From: JBBQXH01 sp963710975
GTDB taxonomy: Bacteria; Actinomycetota; Thermoleophilia; Gaiellales; Gaiellaceae
DNA length: 64,000 nt
NCBI GenBank assembly: GCA_963710975.1
Contig: CAVQCG010000004.1
Span: 744,001-808,000 of the forward strand
Direction: 5' to 3'
Position numbers and translations under genes: made by a program. Under the pieces are notes generated by a model. It saw only the letters and a list, made by a program, of their open reading frames with translations, was not told the origin of the DNA and searched no databases. Below, piece after piece: positions 18,162 to 26,154 of this stretch. The number at the start of each line of letters is the position of its first letter. Positions within the stretch are counted from its first letter, which is position 1.

Positions 18162-18266
18162 GGCTTTCGGACTCTAATCGTGAACGTCTCGTAACGGCCA
18201 CCCTCGGCCTGGAACTTTCGAGCTGCCGGGAGCGTCGAAGGCGCAATGGTGACGAGGAGGCAGACG

Positions 18267-19185
18267 ATGTGGAGAGTCCTGGCGGGTATCGGAGTCGTCA
18301 CGGTCGCTCTTGCGACAGCAGCGTGCAGCGGAGGCGGGGGTGACACGGCCGCAATTGATCACGCAACGGCGGAGGCGTCGCCCGCGAGCACGGTCGAGCG
18401 CAGCCGGCGCGGTAACTGCGGCCGCAGCCACAGCCGCCGCACCCGAGGATGCGGTCGCGGCCAGCCTGGTCCTGCCTGCAGGCGGCCCGCGCGTCGTCCA
18501 GACCGCGTCGCTCGGGCTGTCCGTGGCTCGCGGTGACTTCGGCAACACGATCGACCGGGCCCGGACGCTCGTCGCCGGGCTGGGCGGCTACGTCACCAGC
18601 TCGAGCGCGACCCAGGGACACGAGAAGCGCCTCGTCAGCGGATCGCTCGTCGCACGCATCCCGGCGAACGCCTACAGCCGTGCGATGGCGTCGCTGACGA
18701 AGCTCGGACGGGTCGAGTCACGGGACGAGTCGGGCCAGGACGTCTCGGGAGAGTTCGTCGATCTCCAGGCGCGGAAGCGACACCTGGAGGCCGTCGAGGC
18801 GCAGCTCCTCGGGTTCCTGAAGCGCACGCGCACCGTCCCGGAAGCGCTGGCCGTGCAGAGCCGACTCGACGATGTGCAGCTCCGCCTCGAGGAGGCTCGC
18901 GGCCGGCTCGCCTACCTCGACGACCAGACGTCCTTCGCGACGATCACCGTGCTCGTCAGCGAGCGCGGCGCACCGATCGCCGCGTCCGGGGACGGTGACG
19001 GTTGGAGCATCGCTGATGCCTGGCACGCCGCAGCGCGCGGACTCGTGAAGGTCGCAGGCGGCGCGCTCGTCGCGCTGGTCGTCGCCGGTCCTATCCTTCT
19101 GGTTCTCGCGGCCCTCGCGTTCCTGGGCCGCCTCGCCTTCCGGCGCCACCGCGCTCAGACCGAGCCACGGTCGACTGCCGGATAG
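18267..19185 (+). CDS. DUF4349 lipoprotein-like protein, frameshifted
   Basis: The start at ATG 18267 follows a strong GAGGAGG site by six bases and opens with a signal sequence ending ATAACSGGGG, a likely lipobox Cys. After about 45 residues the frame breaks between 18380 and 18420 (an inserted base fits) and resumes in the DUF4349 domain. That domain has QTASLGLSV, YVTSSSATQG, SGSLVARIPANAY and a coiled coil (VDLQARKRHLEAVEAQLLGF). A final transmembrane helix (GGALVALVVAGPILLVLAAL) and a basic tail end the protein. Role unknown; a cell-envelope location is likely. It is divergent from ppdK. An alternative ATG at 18246 is in frame but lacks a good ribosome site. Confidence 0.72.
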
Positions 19186-19191
19186 GGGAGT

Positions 19192-19225
19192 CGGGCGCCC
19201 CCGGAAAGCCGGGCGGGGGCGCCCG
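19192..19225. terminator. Strong bidirectional hairpin between convergent genes
   Basis: CGGGCGCCCCC (19192-19202) pairs perfectly with GGGGGCGCCCG (19215-19225) around a 12-base loop, giving an 11-bp GC stem. It sits in the 43-base gap between the DUF4349 stop and the stop of the small membrane protein, and can serve both. No clear U-tract follows, as is common in high-GC actinobacteria. Confidence 0.75.
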
Positions 19226-19228
19226 GCA

Positions 19229-19417
19229 TCACCCCTGGAGCTCGCGGCTTCGCGCCTTCCGCTCGGAGATCCGGGCGACGAGCCGGATCCCGATCCAGAT
19301 GGGCGTCATCACGACGTAGAACCAGAACAGGCCGATCGCCAGCAGCACCATCCAGACCGGCCACCAGTACCAGCCGATCTTCGGCTTCGGGGGATGCCCG
19401 GAGACCGGAACAGTCAT
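19229..19417 (-). CDS. Small membrane protein coupled to the PPDK regulator
   Basis: A 62-residue protein with a proline-rich N-terminus (VSGHPPKPKIGWYWWPVW) and one or two hydrophobic helices (MVLLAIGLFWFYVVMTPIWI), ending in a basic tail. Its ATG overlaps the regulator stop as ATGA, so translation is probably coupled. I do not recognise a family. An unrelated longer frame (19155-19424) overlaps it but looks like a shadow. A role at the membrane linked with PEP/pyruvate control is only a guess from position. Confidence 0.6.
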   Translation of the reverse strand: MTVPVSGHPPKPKIGWYWWPVWMVLLAIGLFWFYVVMTPIWIGIRLVARISERKARSRELQG

Positions 19418-20265
19418 CGAGCACGCTGTTTCTTCGGTCGTTGTCGCTTCTCCGACTGGCGCAGCTCGACCAGGCGGATGATGCGGTATGCGGTCTCCTC
19501 GATCGCCAGCGTGGAGACCTCGATCACGGGACAGCCGAGGCGCCGGTAGATCGCGTCGGCACTCTCGAGCTCCTCGTAGACGTCGTCGAGATCGGCGTAG
19601 GACCGCGTGGAGCCGCGCATCTGGCGGACCCGGCGCGCCCGGATGTCTGCAAGCAGCTCCGGCTTCAGCGTGACGCCGACGATCTTCTCACGCTCGATCT
19701 CGAACAGCTCGGGTGGCGGCTCGATCCCCTTCACGATCGGGATGTTCGCCGCCTTGTAGCCGAGGTAGCCGAGGTAGATCGACAGCGGCGTCTTGGACGT
19801 GCGTGAGACGCCGACGAGGACGATCTCGGCCTCGGCGAGCCGGCGTACTGCGACCCCGTCGTCGGCCTGGACGGCGAACTCGATCGCCTCCACGCGCTTG
19901 AAGTAGCTGGAGTCGAGGACGGGCTGCGCGCCCGGCTCGCCGGTTGCCGGAAGGCCGGAGACTCGTTTGACGGCATCGATCGGATGCCCGAGGACGTCAC
20001 AGTAGTGAAGCCGGTAGCGCTTGCAGATCGTCCGCATGACCTCGCGGTAGCCGGGATCGACGAGCGTGTAGACCACGACCGCCCGTCGCCCCCGGGCCCG
20101 CGCCGCCGCGAGCTGGATCTCGTCCGCACTCATGACCCGTGGGTGGCGGATGACCTCGAACTCCAGCTCGGGGAACTGGCGCTCGACCGCCATGACGACC
20201 CGGGTCGCGGTCTCCCCTGTCGCATCGGAGACGACGTGGATCTCGACGGGGCCGTCGCTGCTCAT
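19414..20265 (-). CDS. ppsR: Pyruvate, phosphate dikinase regulatory protein
   Basis: A 283-residue DUF299 family protein: a bifunctional Ser/Thr kinase and Pi-dependent phosphorylase that switches PPDK off and on. It opens IHVVSDATGETATRVVMAVE and carries the P-loop VGVSRTSKTPLSIYLGYLGY near residue 155. The C-terminus has MRGSTRSYADLDDVYEELE and a helix with PVIEVSTLAIEETA. The same family also regulates PEP synthase, but the ppdK gene nearby indicates the dikinase as target. Start ATG at 20265. It is followed by a coupled small membrane protein. Confidence 0.93.
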   Translation of the reverse strand: MSSDGPVEIHVVSDATGETATRVVMAVERQFPELEFEVIRHPRVMSADEIQLAAARARGRRAVVVYTLVDPGYREVMRTICKRYRLHYCDVLGHPIDAVKRVSGLPATGEPGAQPVLDSSYFKRVEAIEFAVQADDGVAVRRLAEAEIVLVGVSRTSKTPLSIYLGYLGYKAANIPIVKGIEPPPELFEIEREKIVGVTLKPELLADIRARRVRQMRGSTRSYADLDDVYEELESADAIYRRLGCPVIEVSTLAIEETAYRIIRLVELRQSEKRQRPKKQRAR

Positions 20266-20396
20266 CGCCGGGACGCTACCGGCACAGGCACTCGGGAGCT
20301 AGCGGCGGGCGCCAAGAGATCGCGGTCCGCAGAGTGAGGCAGCCCGTGACTCTGCTGCTACGTCTCGCAGGCGCCCGAAGCGCCGCGTTGCGCGCT

Positions 20397-20414
20397 GCCC
20401 GGCTGACGCCGGGC
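20397..20414 (-). terminator. Hairpin after the cupin gene
   Basis: GCCCGGC-TGAC-GCCGGGC is a seven-pair stem with a four-base loop, 10 bases beyond the stop of the minus-strand cupin gene. It is a plausible terminator in the 158-base gap before ppsR. A further small palindrome (GGCGC/GCGCC) lies near 20370. Confidence 0.5.
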
Positions 20415-20423
20415 GTTGCTCGG

Positions 20424-20864
20424 TTACGCGAGCGATGTTTCCCAGCGCGAGACGGTGTACGGGACGCCGGCGGGTCCTCCGACCATGAAGATCGCCGTGT
20501 CGTCGACGGTTGCCCGGGCGGCGCGGAGCAACGCCGGATCGCGCACGAAGACGATCGTCCCGGCCGGCGCGTCGATCTCCTCGCCGTCGACCGTGAAGAC
20601 CGCGTGTCCGGTCATCACGGCGAAGAGCTCCTGGTGGCCGTTCGTCTGGTTCTCCTCGTCGTCGGCCTCGTGATGCTCTTCGACCATCTCGTCGCCGGCG
20701 TTTCCCGTCGCGGCGTTGACGCCGAACGCCTGGACGTCGAAATGACGACGGACGAGATGGAACGCGCCGTCGTTGATGTCCGGGTTCCCGGGGTCGACCT
20801 GGGCCAGGGTGTCCACGTCGGCCAGGCGGACGGAGCCGTACGGTGCGGTGCGGGGATCGCTCAT
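20424..20864 (-). CDS. Cupin domain protein
   Basis: A 146-residue protein with a single cupin barrel: EMVEEHHEADDEEN supplies His/Glu metal ligands, NGHQELFAVMTGHAVFTVDG the next strands, and IDAPAGTIVFVRDP the closing motif. Metal binding is likely; the substrate is unknown. Start ATG 20864. It is preceded by glyS on the same strand with a 143-base gap that holds a possible remnant of another gene, and is followed by a hairpin. Confidence 0.8.
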   Translation of the reverse strand: MSDPRTAPYGSVRLADVDTLAQVDPGNPDINDGAFHLVRRHFDVQAFGVNAATGNAGDEMVEEHHEADDEENQTNGHQELFAVMTGHAVFTVDGEEIDAPAGTIVFVRDPALLRAARATVDDTAIFMVGGPAGVPYTVSRWETSLA

Positions 20865-20889
20865 GGCGCCGATACTGGCACATTCACGC

Positions 20890-20955
20890 TCACACGGCGT
20901 CTAACTGGGCCGTCACCTGCATCGCGACGTTGCCGCGGATCGCCTGGCAGACAGG
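20890..20955 (-). pseudogene. Possible C-terminal remnant of an OsmC/Ohr-like protein
   Basis: In the gap between glyS and the cupin gene the minus strand reads CPVCQAIRGNVAMQVTAQLD followed by A, V and a stop. This resembles the last strand of OsmC/Ohr peroxide-resistance proteins (Cys near an RGN-V motif). A stop codon lies just upstream in the same frame, so no intact gene exists. The match is short and may be chance. Confidence 0.25.
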
Positions 20956-21007
20956 GCATCACCCGACCTCCCGACCCCCACCGCCTCGGCTTGCTGACGA
21001 ATCCGGG

Positions 21008-22969
21008 CTAGCGCTGAATCTGCGTGAAATCGCCGACGCGCCCGAGCGTCTCCCGGACGTCCAGCAGCAACCGCAAGCGGTTCGCGCGGACGGCGGCATC
21101 CTCGGCCATGACGAGGACGTCCTCGAAGAAGCGATCGAGCGGCGGCCCCAGCTCGGCGGCACCATGGAGAGCCCGCGCGACGTCACCGTCGGCGAGGGCC
21201 CCGTCGATCTCCGGCCCGATGCGATCGAGCGCCTCCACTACCTCGTGCTCGGCTTCCTCCGAGACGAGGTCGCGATCCAGCGCCGGCGCGGCCTGGTGGG
21301 CTTCCTTCCCGGCGAGCCGGCTCGCGCGGGTGTAGGCCGTGTGGATCGGGCCGAGCTGCTCGTCCGGGAGTGCAGCGAGCGCCTCGGCGAGCGCGGCAGT
21401 CTGACCGAGAGTCGGCAGTCGCGCTCCCCTGGCTGCGCGCACGAACTCGACGGAGACGTCGAGGAGTCCCTCGAGACGCTCGGCAACGAAGTCGGCGACG
21501 TCATCCGGTGGGCCCTCGGCGACGTCTGCCCCCTGGTCGATCAGGGATCGGTGCGCGATCTGGACGAGCGCGGCCACATCGATCGGGAAGCCGCTTCCGA
21601 TCGCGAGCCTGCAGAGCCCGATCGCGGCACGGCGCAACCCGTAGGGATCGCGCGTTCCCGTCGGTCGCTGGCCCAGCGCGAAGGCGACGGTGAGGTTGTC
21701 GATCCTCTCGGCCGCCGCAAGTACCCTCCCTCCCTCGGACTCGGGCAGCGGCCCGCTCGCCGAGTCGGGAAGGTACTGCTCCTCGACTGCCCGGCACACT
21801 GCCTCGGGGTACCCCGCATGGCGGGCGTACTCGGCGCCGATATGACCCTCGAGGTCGGGGAACTCCCGCACGAGCTCGGCGGCCTGATCGGCCTTGGCCA
21901 GCCGCGCGGCCTCACGGGTGGCATCGCCGCCGCCGAGTGCATCGACGAGCCGCTCGAGCCGAGCGGTCTTGTCGGCCATGCTGCCCGCTCCAGCGACGAA
22001 GGTGATCGCGCTCAGGCGGCCGGCCAGCTCGTCGATCCCGAGTTCGACGTCACGCTCGAAGGTGAAGGATGCATCCGCGAGCCGGCCCTCGAGCACCCGC
22101 TCGTTGCCCGCTCGGACGAGGTCGGCATCACCCCCGTTCGCGGCGAATGCAAAGCGTCCCGCTCCGAGCGGAAAGTACCGCTGATGCGACTGCATCGCGG
22201 CCACGATCACCCGCTCGGGGAGTTGCAGGAACCGCTCGTCGAATCGGCCTTCGAGGACGACTGGGCTCTCGGCGAGGTACACGACCTCCTCGAGCACGGC
22301 GCCGGGATCGCTCCACCCGCCGATTGCCTCGAGCCCGTCGAGAATTGCGCGACGCCGCTCCTCGGCATCGGGCTCGACACCGGCAGCCCTCAGCGCCTCG
22401 ACGTAGGAGCCGGCGCCTGCGATCTCGACGGGGCCGTGCGTGAAACGGTGGCCGGACGACTCGCTGCCAGAGGTCACGCCCTCGACCTCCACCACGATCG
22501 TCTCACCGTCGAGCATCGCGATCAGCCACCGGACCGGTCTCGAGAAGCGCAGCCCACCCCGAACCCACTGCATCGACTTGCCGAACGCGAGGCCCCGGAC
22601 GATCTCGGAGATCCGGTCTGGAAGCACATCGGCGAGGCGAACGCCGGGCACGGTCGCCCACACATGACCGTCTCGGCGCTCGAGATCGGCCGCGGCCAGG
22701 CCGGCCCCTCGCGCAAATCCTTCCGCCGCCTTCGTCGGCTCTCCTCGTTCGTCGAACGCGATCGTCTCGGACGGGCCTCGCCGCACCTCGTCCGGCGTCG
22801 TCTCGGGCAGGCCTTCGACGAGAACCGCAAGCCGCCGCGGCCCCACGAGCACGTGCGCCGGCGGCACGCCCAGGTGCTTCTCCGAGAGCTCGGGCAGCTG
22901 CCTCGACGCCTCGCGGCAGGCGGACGCCGGTAGCTCCTCGCAGCCGATCTCAAGCAGCAGCGTCGGCAC
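21008..22969 (-). CDS. glyS: Glycine-tRNA ligase beta subunit
   Basis: A 653-residue beta subunit of the heterotetrameric bacterial GlyRS, which binds tRNA(Gly). It opens with LLLEIGCEELPASA, the usual start, and shows VGPRRLAVLVEGLP, LRFSRPVRWLIAMLDG, HRFTHGP and the HD-like GGDATREAARLAKADQAAELV. The GTG at 22969 follows an AAGGAG site by five bases and overlaps the end of glyQ by 20 bases, so the two are coupled. The C-terminus ends in FFEDVLVMAEDAAVRANRLR, typical for the anticodon-binding part. Confidence 0.94.
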   Translation of the reverse strand: MPTLLLEIGCEELPASACREASRQLPELSEKHLGVPPAHVLVGPRRLAVLVEGLPETTPDEVRRGPSETIAFDERGEPTKAAEGFARGAGLAAADLERRDGHVWATVPGVRLADVLPDRISEIVRGLAFGKSMQWVRGGLRFSRPVRWLIAMLDGETIVVEVEGVTSGSESSGHRFTHGPVEIAGAGSYVEALRAAGVEPDAEERRRAILDGLEAIGGWSDPGAVLEEVVYLAESPVVLEGRFDERFLQLPERVIVAAMQSHQRYFPLGAGRFAFAANGGDADLVRAGNERVLEGRLADASFTFERDVELGIDELAGRLSAITFVAGAGSMADKTARLERLVDALGGGDATREAARLAKADQAAELVREFPDLEGHIGAEYARHAGYPEAVCRAVEEQYLPDSASGPLPESEGGRVLAAAERIDNLTVAFALGQRPTGTRDPYGLRRAAIGLCRLAIGSGFPIDVAALVQIAHRSLIDQGADVAEGPPDDVADFVAERLEGLLDVSVEFVRAARGARLPTLGQTAALAEALAALPDEQLGPIHTAYTRASRLAGKEAHQAAPALDRDLVSEEAEHEVVEALDRIGPEIDGALADGDVARALHGAAELGPPLDRFFEDVLVMAEDAAVRANRLRLLLDVRETLGRVGDFTQIQR

Positions 22970-23820
22970 CCGTCTCCTTCTCGACGTACAGCTGGGCGAC
23001 CTTCCTCGCGAGGGCTCGAACCCGCCCGATGTAGGAGGCCCTCTCGGTGACCGAGATCGCACCCCGCGCGTCGAGGAGGTTGAACGCGTGCGAGCACTTC
23101 AGCACCTGGTCGTAGGCCGGCAGCGGCAGGCCCCGTTCGAGGAGCACGAGGCATTCGGCTTCGTGCTCCTCGAACCGGCGGCTGAGGACGTCGACCGGCG
23201 CGTGCTCGAAGTTGTACGCCGACCACTGGCGCTCGTTCTCGCGATACACGTCGCCCCATGAGACACCGGGAGCCCATTCGATCTCGAAGACGGTCCGCGT
23301 TCCCTGAAGGAACATCGCCAGACGCTCGAGCCCGTAGGTGATCTCGGCGGGGATCAGGTCCAGGTCGAGACCGCCGAATTGCTGGAAGTAGGTGAACTGG
23401 GTGACCTCCATGCCGTCTATCCAGACCTCCCAGCCGAGGCCCCAGGCGCCGAGCGTCGGGCCCTCCCAGTCGTCCTCGACCAGGCGCACGTCGTGCGCGA
23501 CGAGATCGACACCGAGCGCGGCGAGGGATTCGAAGTAGAGATCGAGCACGTCGGAAGGCGCCGGTTTGAGGATCACCTGGTACTGGTAGAACTGCTGGAA
23601 ACGGAACGGGTTCTCGCCGTACCGGCCGTCGGACGGGCGAATGGAGGGCTCGACGTACGCGGCTCGCCAAGGCCTGGGCCCGAGCGCCGCGGAGCGCCGT
23701 CGCCGGGTTGAACGTCCCCGCCCCGACCTCGGTGTGGTACGGCTGCATGATCACGCAGCCGTACTCGGCCCAGTAGCGCTCGAGCGTCGAGATCATGTCC
23801 TGGAAGGTCGGGGGCGGCAC
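22950..23820 (-). CDS. glyQ: Glycine-tRNA ligase alpha subunit, with a one-base frameshift
   Basis: The catalytic alpha subunit of GlyRS, about 289 residues. From GTG 23820 it reads TFQDMISTLERYWAEYGC and EVGAGTFNPATALR. An extra G around 23688-23692 then breaks the frame. Removing it gives LGPRPWRAAYVEPSIRPSDG and GRYGENPFRFQQFYQYQVIL, which join perfectly to the downstream frame (ILKPAPSDVLDLYFESLAAL, then WEVWIDGMEVTQFTYFQQ). All family landmarks are otherwise intact. Because GlyRS is normally essential, the frameshift is most likely an error in the consensus. It precedes glyS with an overlap. Confidence 0.9.
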
Positions 23821-23861
23821 GGGACGCGAATCCTAGACGGCGCTCTCGGCGGGGCTCAGGC

Positions 23862-24617
23862 CTACCGTCGAGCGAGCGTGCGCATGCGGAAGCCGCCGTG
23901 GTACTCGTAGACCGACTCGATGATCCGAAGAACCTCACGTGCAGGCGGGCCGGGAAGCAGTACCTCACGCGCTTCGGCCAGCGGATGCTCGACCAGGGCA
24001 CGCATGCCCGCGAAGGCTTCGGGTGACAGCGCGACGGCGTCGATCTCACAGTCCGCGCACACCGCACCGCCGGCTGCCGCGGAGAATCCTGCAAGACGCC
24101 CCTCGGCGCCACAGTTGGTGCAGCCGGTCAGGTGAGGCAGATACCCGGCGAGCCACAGGAGCTTGAGCTGGAAGGAGAGCGCAAGCGGGTCGAAGACGGC
24201 CTCGGCCCGCTCCCGTGCAGGTGGAGCCTGAGGACCGTCCAGCACGTCGAGGAAGCGCACGAGCGCGTGGAATGCCCGGGGATTCTCGTCATGCTCGATG
24301 AACAGCCGCAGAACAGCCTCGAGCCCGATGTGGCCCACTGCCGTTCGGTAGGGATCGCTCGCCAATCCCTGATGCGACCGGAGAAGGTCGACGCCGGTCA
24401 CGGTCCCGAGCTCGCCACGGCCCTCGTGGAGCTGGATGTCGACGTGGCTGAACGGCTCGAGCCTCGCCCCGAAGCGTGAACGAGTCCGCCGGACACCCTT
24501 CGCGATAGCGCCCACTCTGCCCTTGTCCCGCGTGAAGAGGTGGAGGATGCGGTCGGCCTCCCCGAACCGCAGGGAGCGAAGGACGACCGCCTCGTCCTTT
24601 CGGGTGCGCGAGCCCAT
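23862..24617 (-). CDS. recO: DNA repair protein RecO
   Basis: A 251-residue RecO: an N-terminal OB fold (EAVVLRSLRFGEADRILHLF, then GRVGAIAKGVRRTRSRFGAR), a helical middle, and a zinc site (CTNCGA with CADC). RecO loads RecA onto SSB-coated DNA together with RecR in gap repair. Start ATG 24617. It lies 41 bases upstream of glyQ on the same strand, and recO next to glyQS is a common bacterial arrangement. Confidence 0.9.
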   Translation of the reverse strand: MGSRTRKDEAVVLRSLRFGEADRILHLFTRDKGRVGAIAKGVRRTRSRFGARLEPFSHVDIQLHEGRGELGTVTGVDLLRSHQGLASDPYRTAVGHIGLEAVLRLFIEHDENPRAFHALVRFLDVLDGPQAPPARERAEAVFDPLALSFQLKLLWLAGYLPHLTGCTNCGAEGRLAGFSAAAGGAVCADCEIDAVALSPEAFAGMRALVEHPLAEAREVLLPGPPAREVLRIIESVYEYHGGFRMRTLARR

Positions 24618-24701
24618 CTGGTGAGTCTACGGACCTGCCCGGTCCATATCGGCAGGCGCCCGTGGGGAATCGCAGACCGGCAGCGATCGTTTTCCCTGGT
24701 A

Positions 24702-25016
24702 ATGGCAGAAATCACGATGTATTCGACTGACTGGTGCGGCTACTGCGAACGCGCCAAGGCGCTGCTGGAGCGACGGGGGCTCCCGTACGAGGAGATCCGC
24801 ATCGATCAGGAGCCGAACTTCCGCGAGCGGCTCCACGAGCTCACGGGCGGCTGGACGGTTCCTCAGATCGTCATCGACGAGACACCGATCGGGGGCTATC
24901 TCGAGCTCTGGCGCCTCGACCGCGAAGGCGTCCTCGCCGCAAGGACGGCGGCAGCCGGCCACGAAGGCCCGTCGAGCCCACAAGGGCTCGACACCGACGG
25001 CAACCTCGCCGCCTAG
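24702..25016 (+). CDS. Glutaredoxin (Grx3-like) with repeat-derived C-terminal tail
   Basis: A 104-residue thioredoxin-fold protein: ITMYSTDWCGYCERAKALLE has the CxxC active site, followed by TVPQIVIDETPIGGYLELWR with the cis-Pro and GG substrate-binding motifs. It reduces disulfides with glutathione, mycothiol or a similar thiol. The fold ends near residue 78; the last about 25 residues are encoded by the hairpin repeat that begins at 24941 and look like an accidental extension. The ATG at 24702 starts directly on the first strand. No clear ribosome site is present. It is divergent from recO. Confidence 0.85.
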   Translation: MAEITMYSTDWCGYCERAKALLERRGLPYEEIRIDQEPNFRERLHELTGGWTVPQIVIDETPIGGYLELWRLDREGVLAARTAAAGHEGPSSPQGLDTDGNLAA

Positions 25017-25170
25017 CAAGGACGGCGGCAGCCGTCCGCGCAGTGGACGGCGAAGCCGGCCACGAAGGCCCGTCGAGCCCGCAAGGGCTCGACACCGACG
25101 GCGGCAGCCGTCCGCGCAGTCGCCGGCTTGAGCCGGCCACGAAGGCTGTCGAGCCTGCAAGGGCTCTGCA
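24941..25170. repeat. Three-copy hairpin repeat spanning glutaredoxin end and intergenic region
   Basis: A 49-bp core starting AGCCGGCCACGAAGGCCCGT occurs at 24953-25001 and 25054-25102, with a shorter, degenerate copy at 25131-25170. Each full core contains GTCGAGCCC-(A/G)CAA-GGGCTCGAC, a perfect nine-pair hairpin. Between cores are copies of GGCGGCAGCCGTCCGCGCAGT, partly forming GCCGTCC/GGACGGC stems. The first copy lies within the glutaredoxin reading frame. No spacers of constant length exist, so it is not a CRISPR array. Function unknown; it may act as a terminator or be a mobile REP-like unit. Confidence 0.85.
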
Positions 25171-25197
25171 CCCACCGCCCAAGCCGCAGCCCAAGCC

Positions 25198-26154
25198 TCA
25201 GCGAGTCAACTCCCGAGCCCGGTCCGCCGCGGACGGACAGCCGGGTGCTCCGGTGGCTTGCCGGATCCCATCTCTGATCGCCCTCGCGGTGACGTCGGCC
25301 GCGACGGCCGAGACCGTCAGGACGTCGACGGGTACGCGTCCGGTTGCGACGCAGTAAACGACATCGCCGTCGACTGCCGTGGCCGAGGGATCGACCGCGC
25401 GCGCAACCCCGGCGCTCGCGGCGCGCGCAGTGAGCCAGGCGTCGGTCTTGGTCAGAGCGGCGTCGGTCAGGACGCACACGAGCGTCGTAGCCTCCCGCAG
25501 CGCGCGGAGCGGAGACTCTCCCGACGCGAGGAGGTCGACCGTCCGGCGATAGGCGCCATCCCGCCAGACCCCGGCCAGGACCGTCCCATCCTCGGCGAGA
25601 ACCTCGCCGAACGCGTTCACGACGGCGAGCGCAGCGACCTTTCCACCCCCGGCCAGCGTACGCCCTGCGAAGCCGAGGCCGCCTTTCGTCCACCCGCTCG
25701 GGCTGTCGATCTTCCCGACGGTGCACCCGGTGCCGGCGCCGACGCACCCGCGCAGGATCTCGCGACCGGCAGACTCGCACGCCGCGAACCCGGCCGCCCG
25801 GTCGGGCCGCCGATCGAAGCTGCCGAGCCCAAGGTCATAGACCACCGCGCCGGCGACGAGAGGCACGATCCCCGCCCGTGTCCGGTACCCGATGCCACGC
25901 TCGACGAGGTAGTCCACGACGCCATCCGCCGCAGCGAGTCCGTACGCGCTACCCCCGGAGAGAATGATCGCGTTCACGCCGGATGCGCTGGCTGCTGGTG
26001 AGAGCAGGTCGGTCTCCCTCGTCCCGGGCCCGCCTCCGCGAACCTCGCAGGCAACGACGCTTCCCTCGGGCGCCAGGATCACCGTGCAACCCGTCCACGC
26101 CTCAGTGTCGGTCCAGTTGCCGACAGAGACACCCTGGGGCAGGAACAGGCTCAC
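25198..26154 (-). CDS. P1 family peptidase (DmpA/S58-like aminopeptidase)
   Basis: A 318-residue N-terminal-nucleophile peptidase of the DmpA/P1 family, which cleaves itself into two chains and removes N-terminal residues or beta-amino acids. Visible motifs are NAIILSGGSAYGLAAADGVV, VPLVAGAVVYDLGLG, GTGCTVGKI and, before the self-cleavage point, REATTLVCVLTDAALTKTD, where a Thr would be the nucleophile. The GTG at 26154 overlaps the mutM stop as GTGA; earlier in-frame starts lie inside mutM. Substrate is unknown. Confidence 0.85.
   Translation of the reverse strand: MSLFLPQGVSVGNWTDTEAWTGCTVILAPEGSVVACEVRGGGPGTRETDLLSPAASASGVNAIILSGGSAYGLAAADGVVDYLVERGIGYRTRAGIVPLVAGAVVYDLGLGSFDRRPDRAAGFAACESAGREILRGCVGAGTGCTVGKIDSPSGWTKGGLGFAGRTLAGGGKVAALAVVNAFGEVLAEDGTVLAGVWRDGAYRRTVDLLASGESPLRALREATTLVCVLTDAALTKTDAWLTARAASAGVARAVDPSATAVDGDVVYCVATGRVPVDVLTVSAVAADVTARAIRDGIRQATGAPGCPSAADRARELTR

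Noticed and set aside
16092..18194. A 700-codon open frame on the plus strand
   Set aside because: It lies wholly opposite ppdK, whose minus-strand protein is fully conserved. Its translation is Arg/Asp/His-rich with no domain, as expected of an antisense frame in GC-rich DNA.
20843..22933. A 696-codon plus-strand open frame
   Set aside because: It runs opposite glyS and has only low-complexity charged residues; glyS is the real gene.
24941..25170. Possible CRISPR array
   Set aside because: Only two full copies and one degenerate copy exist, without unique spacers of constant length and without cas genes. The units are hairpin repeats.
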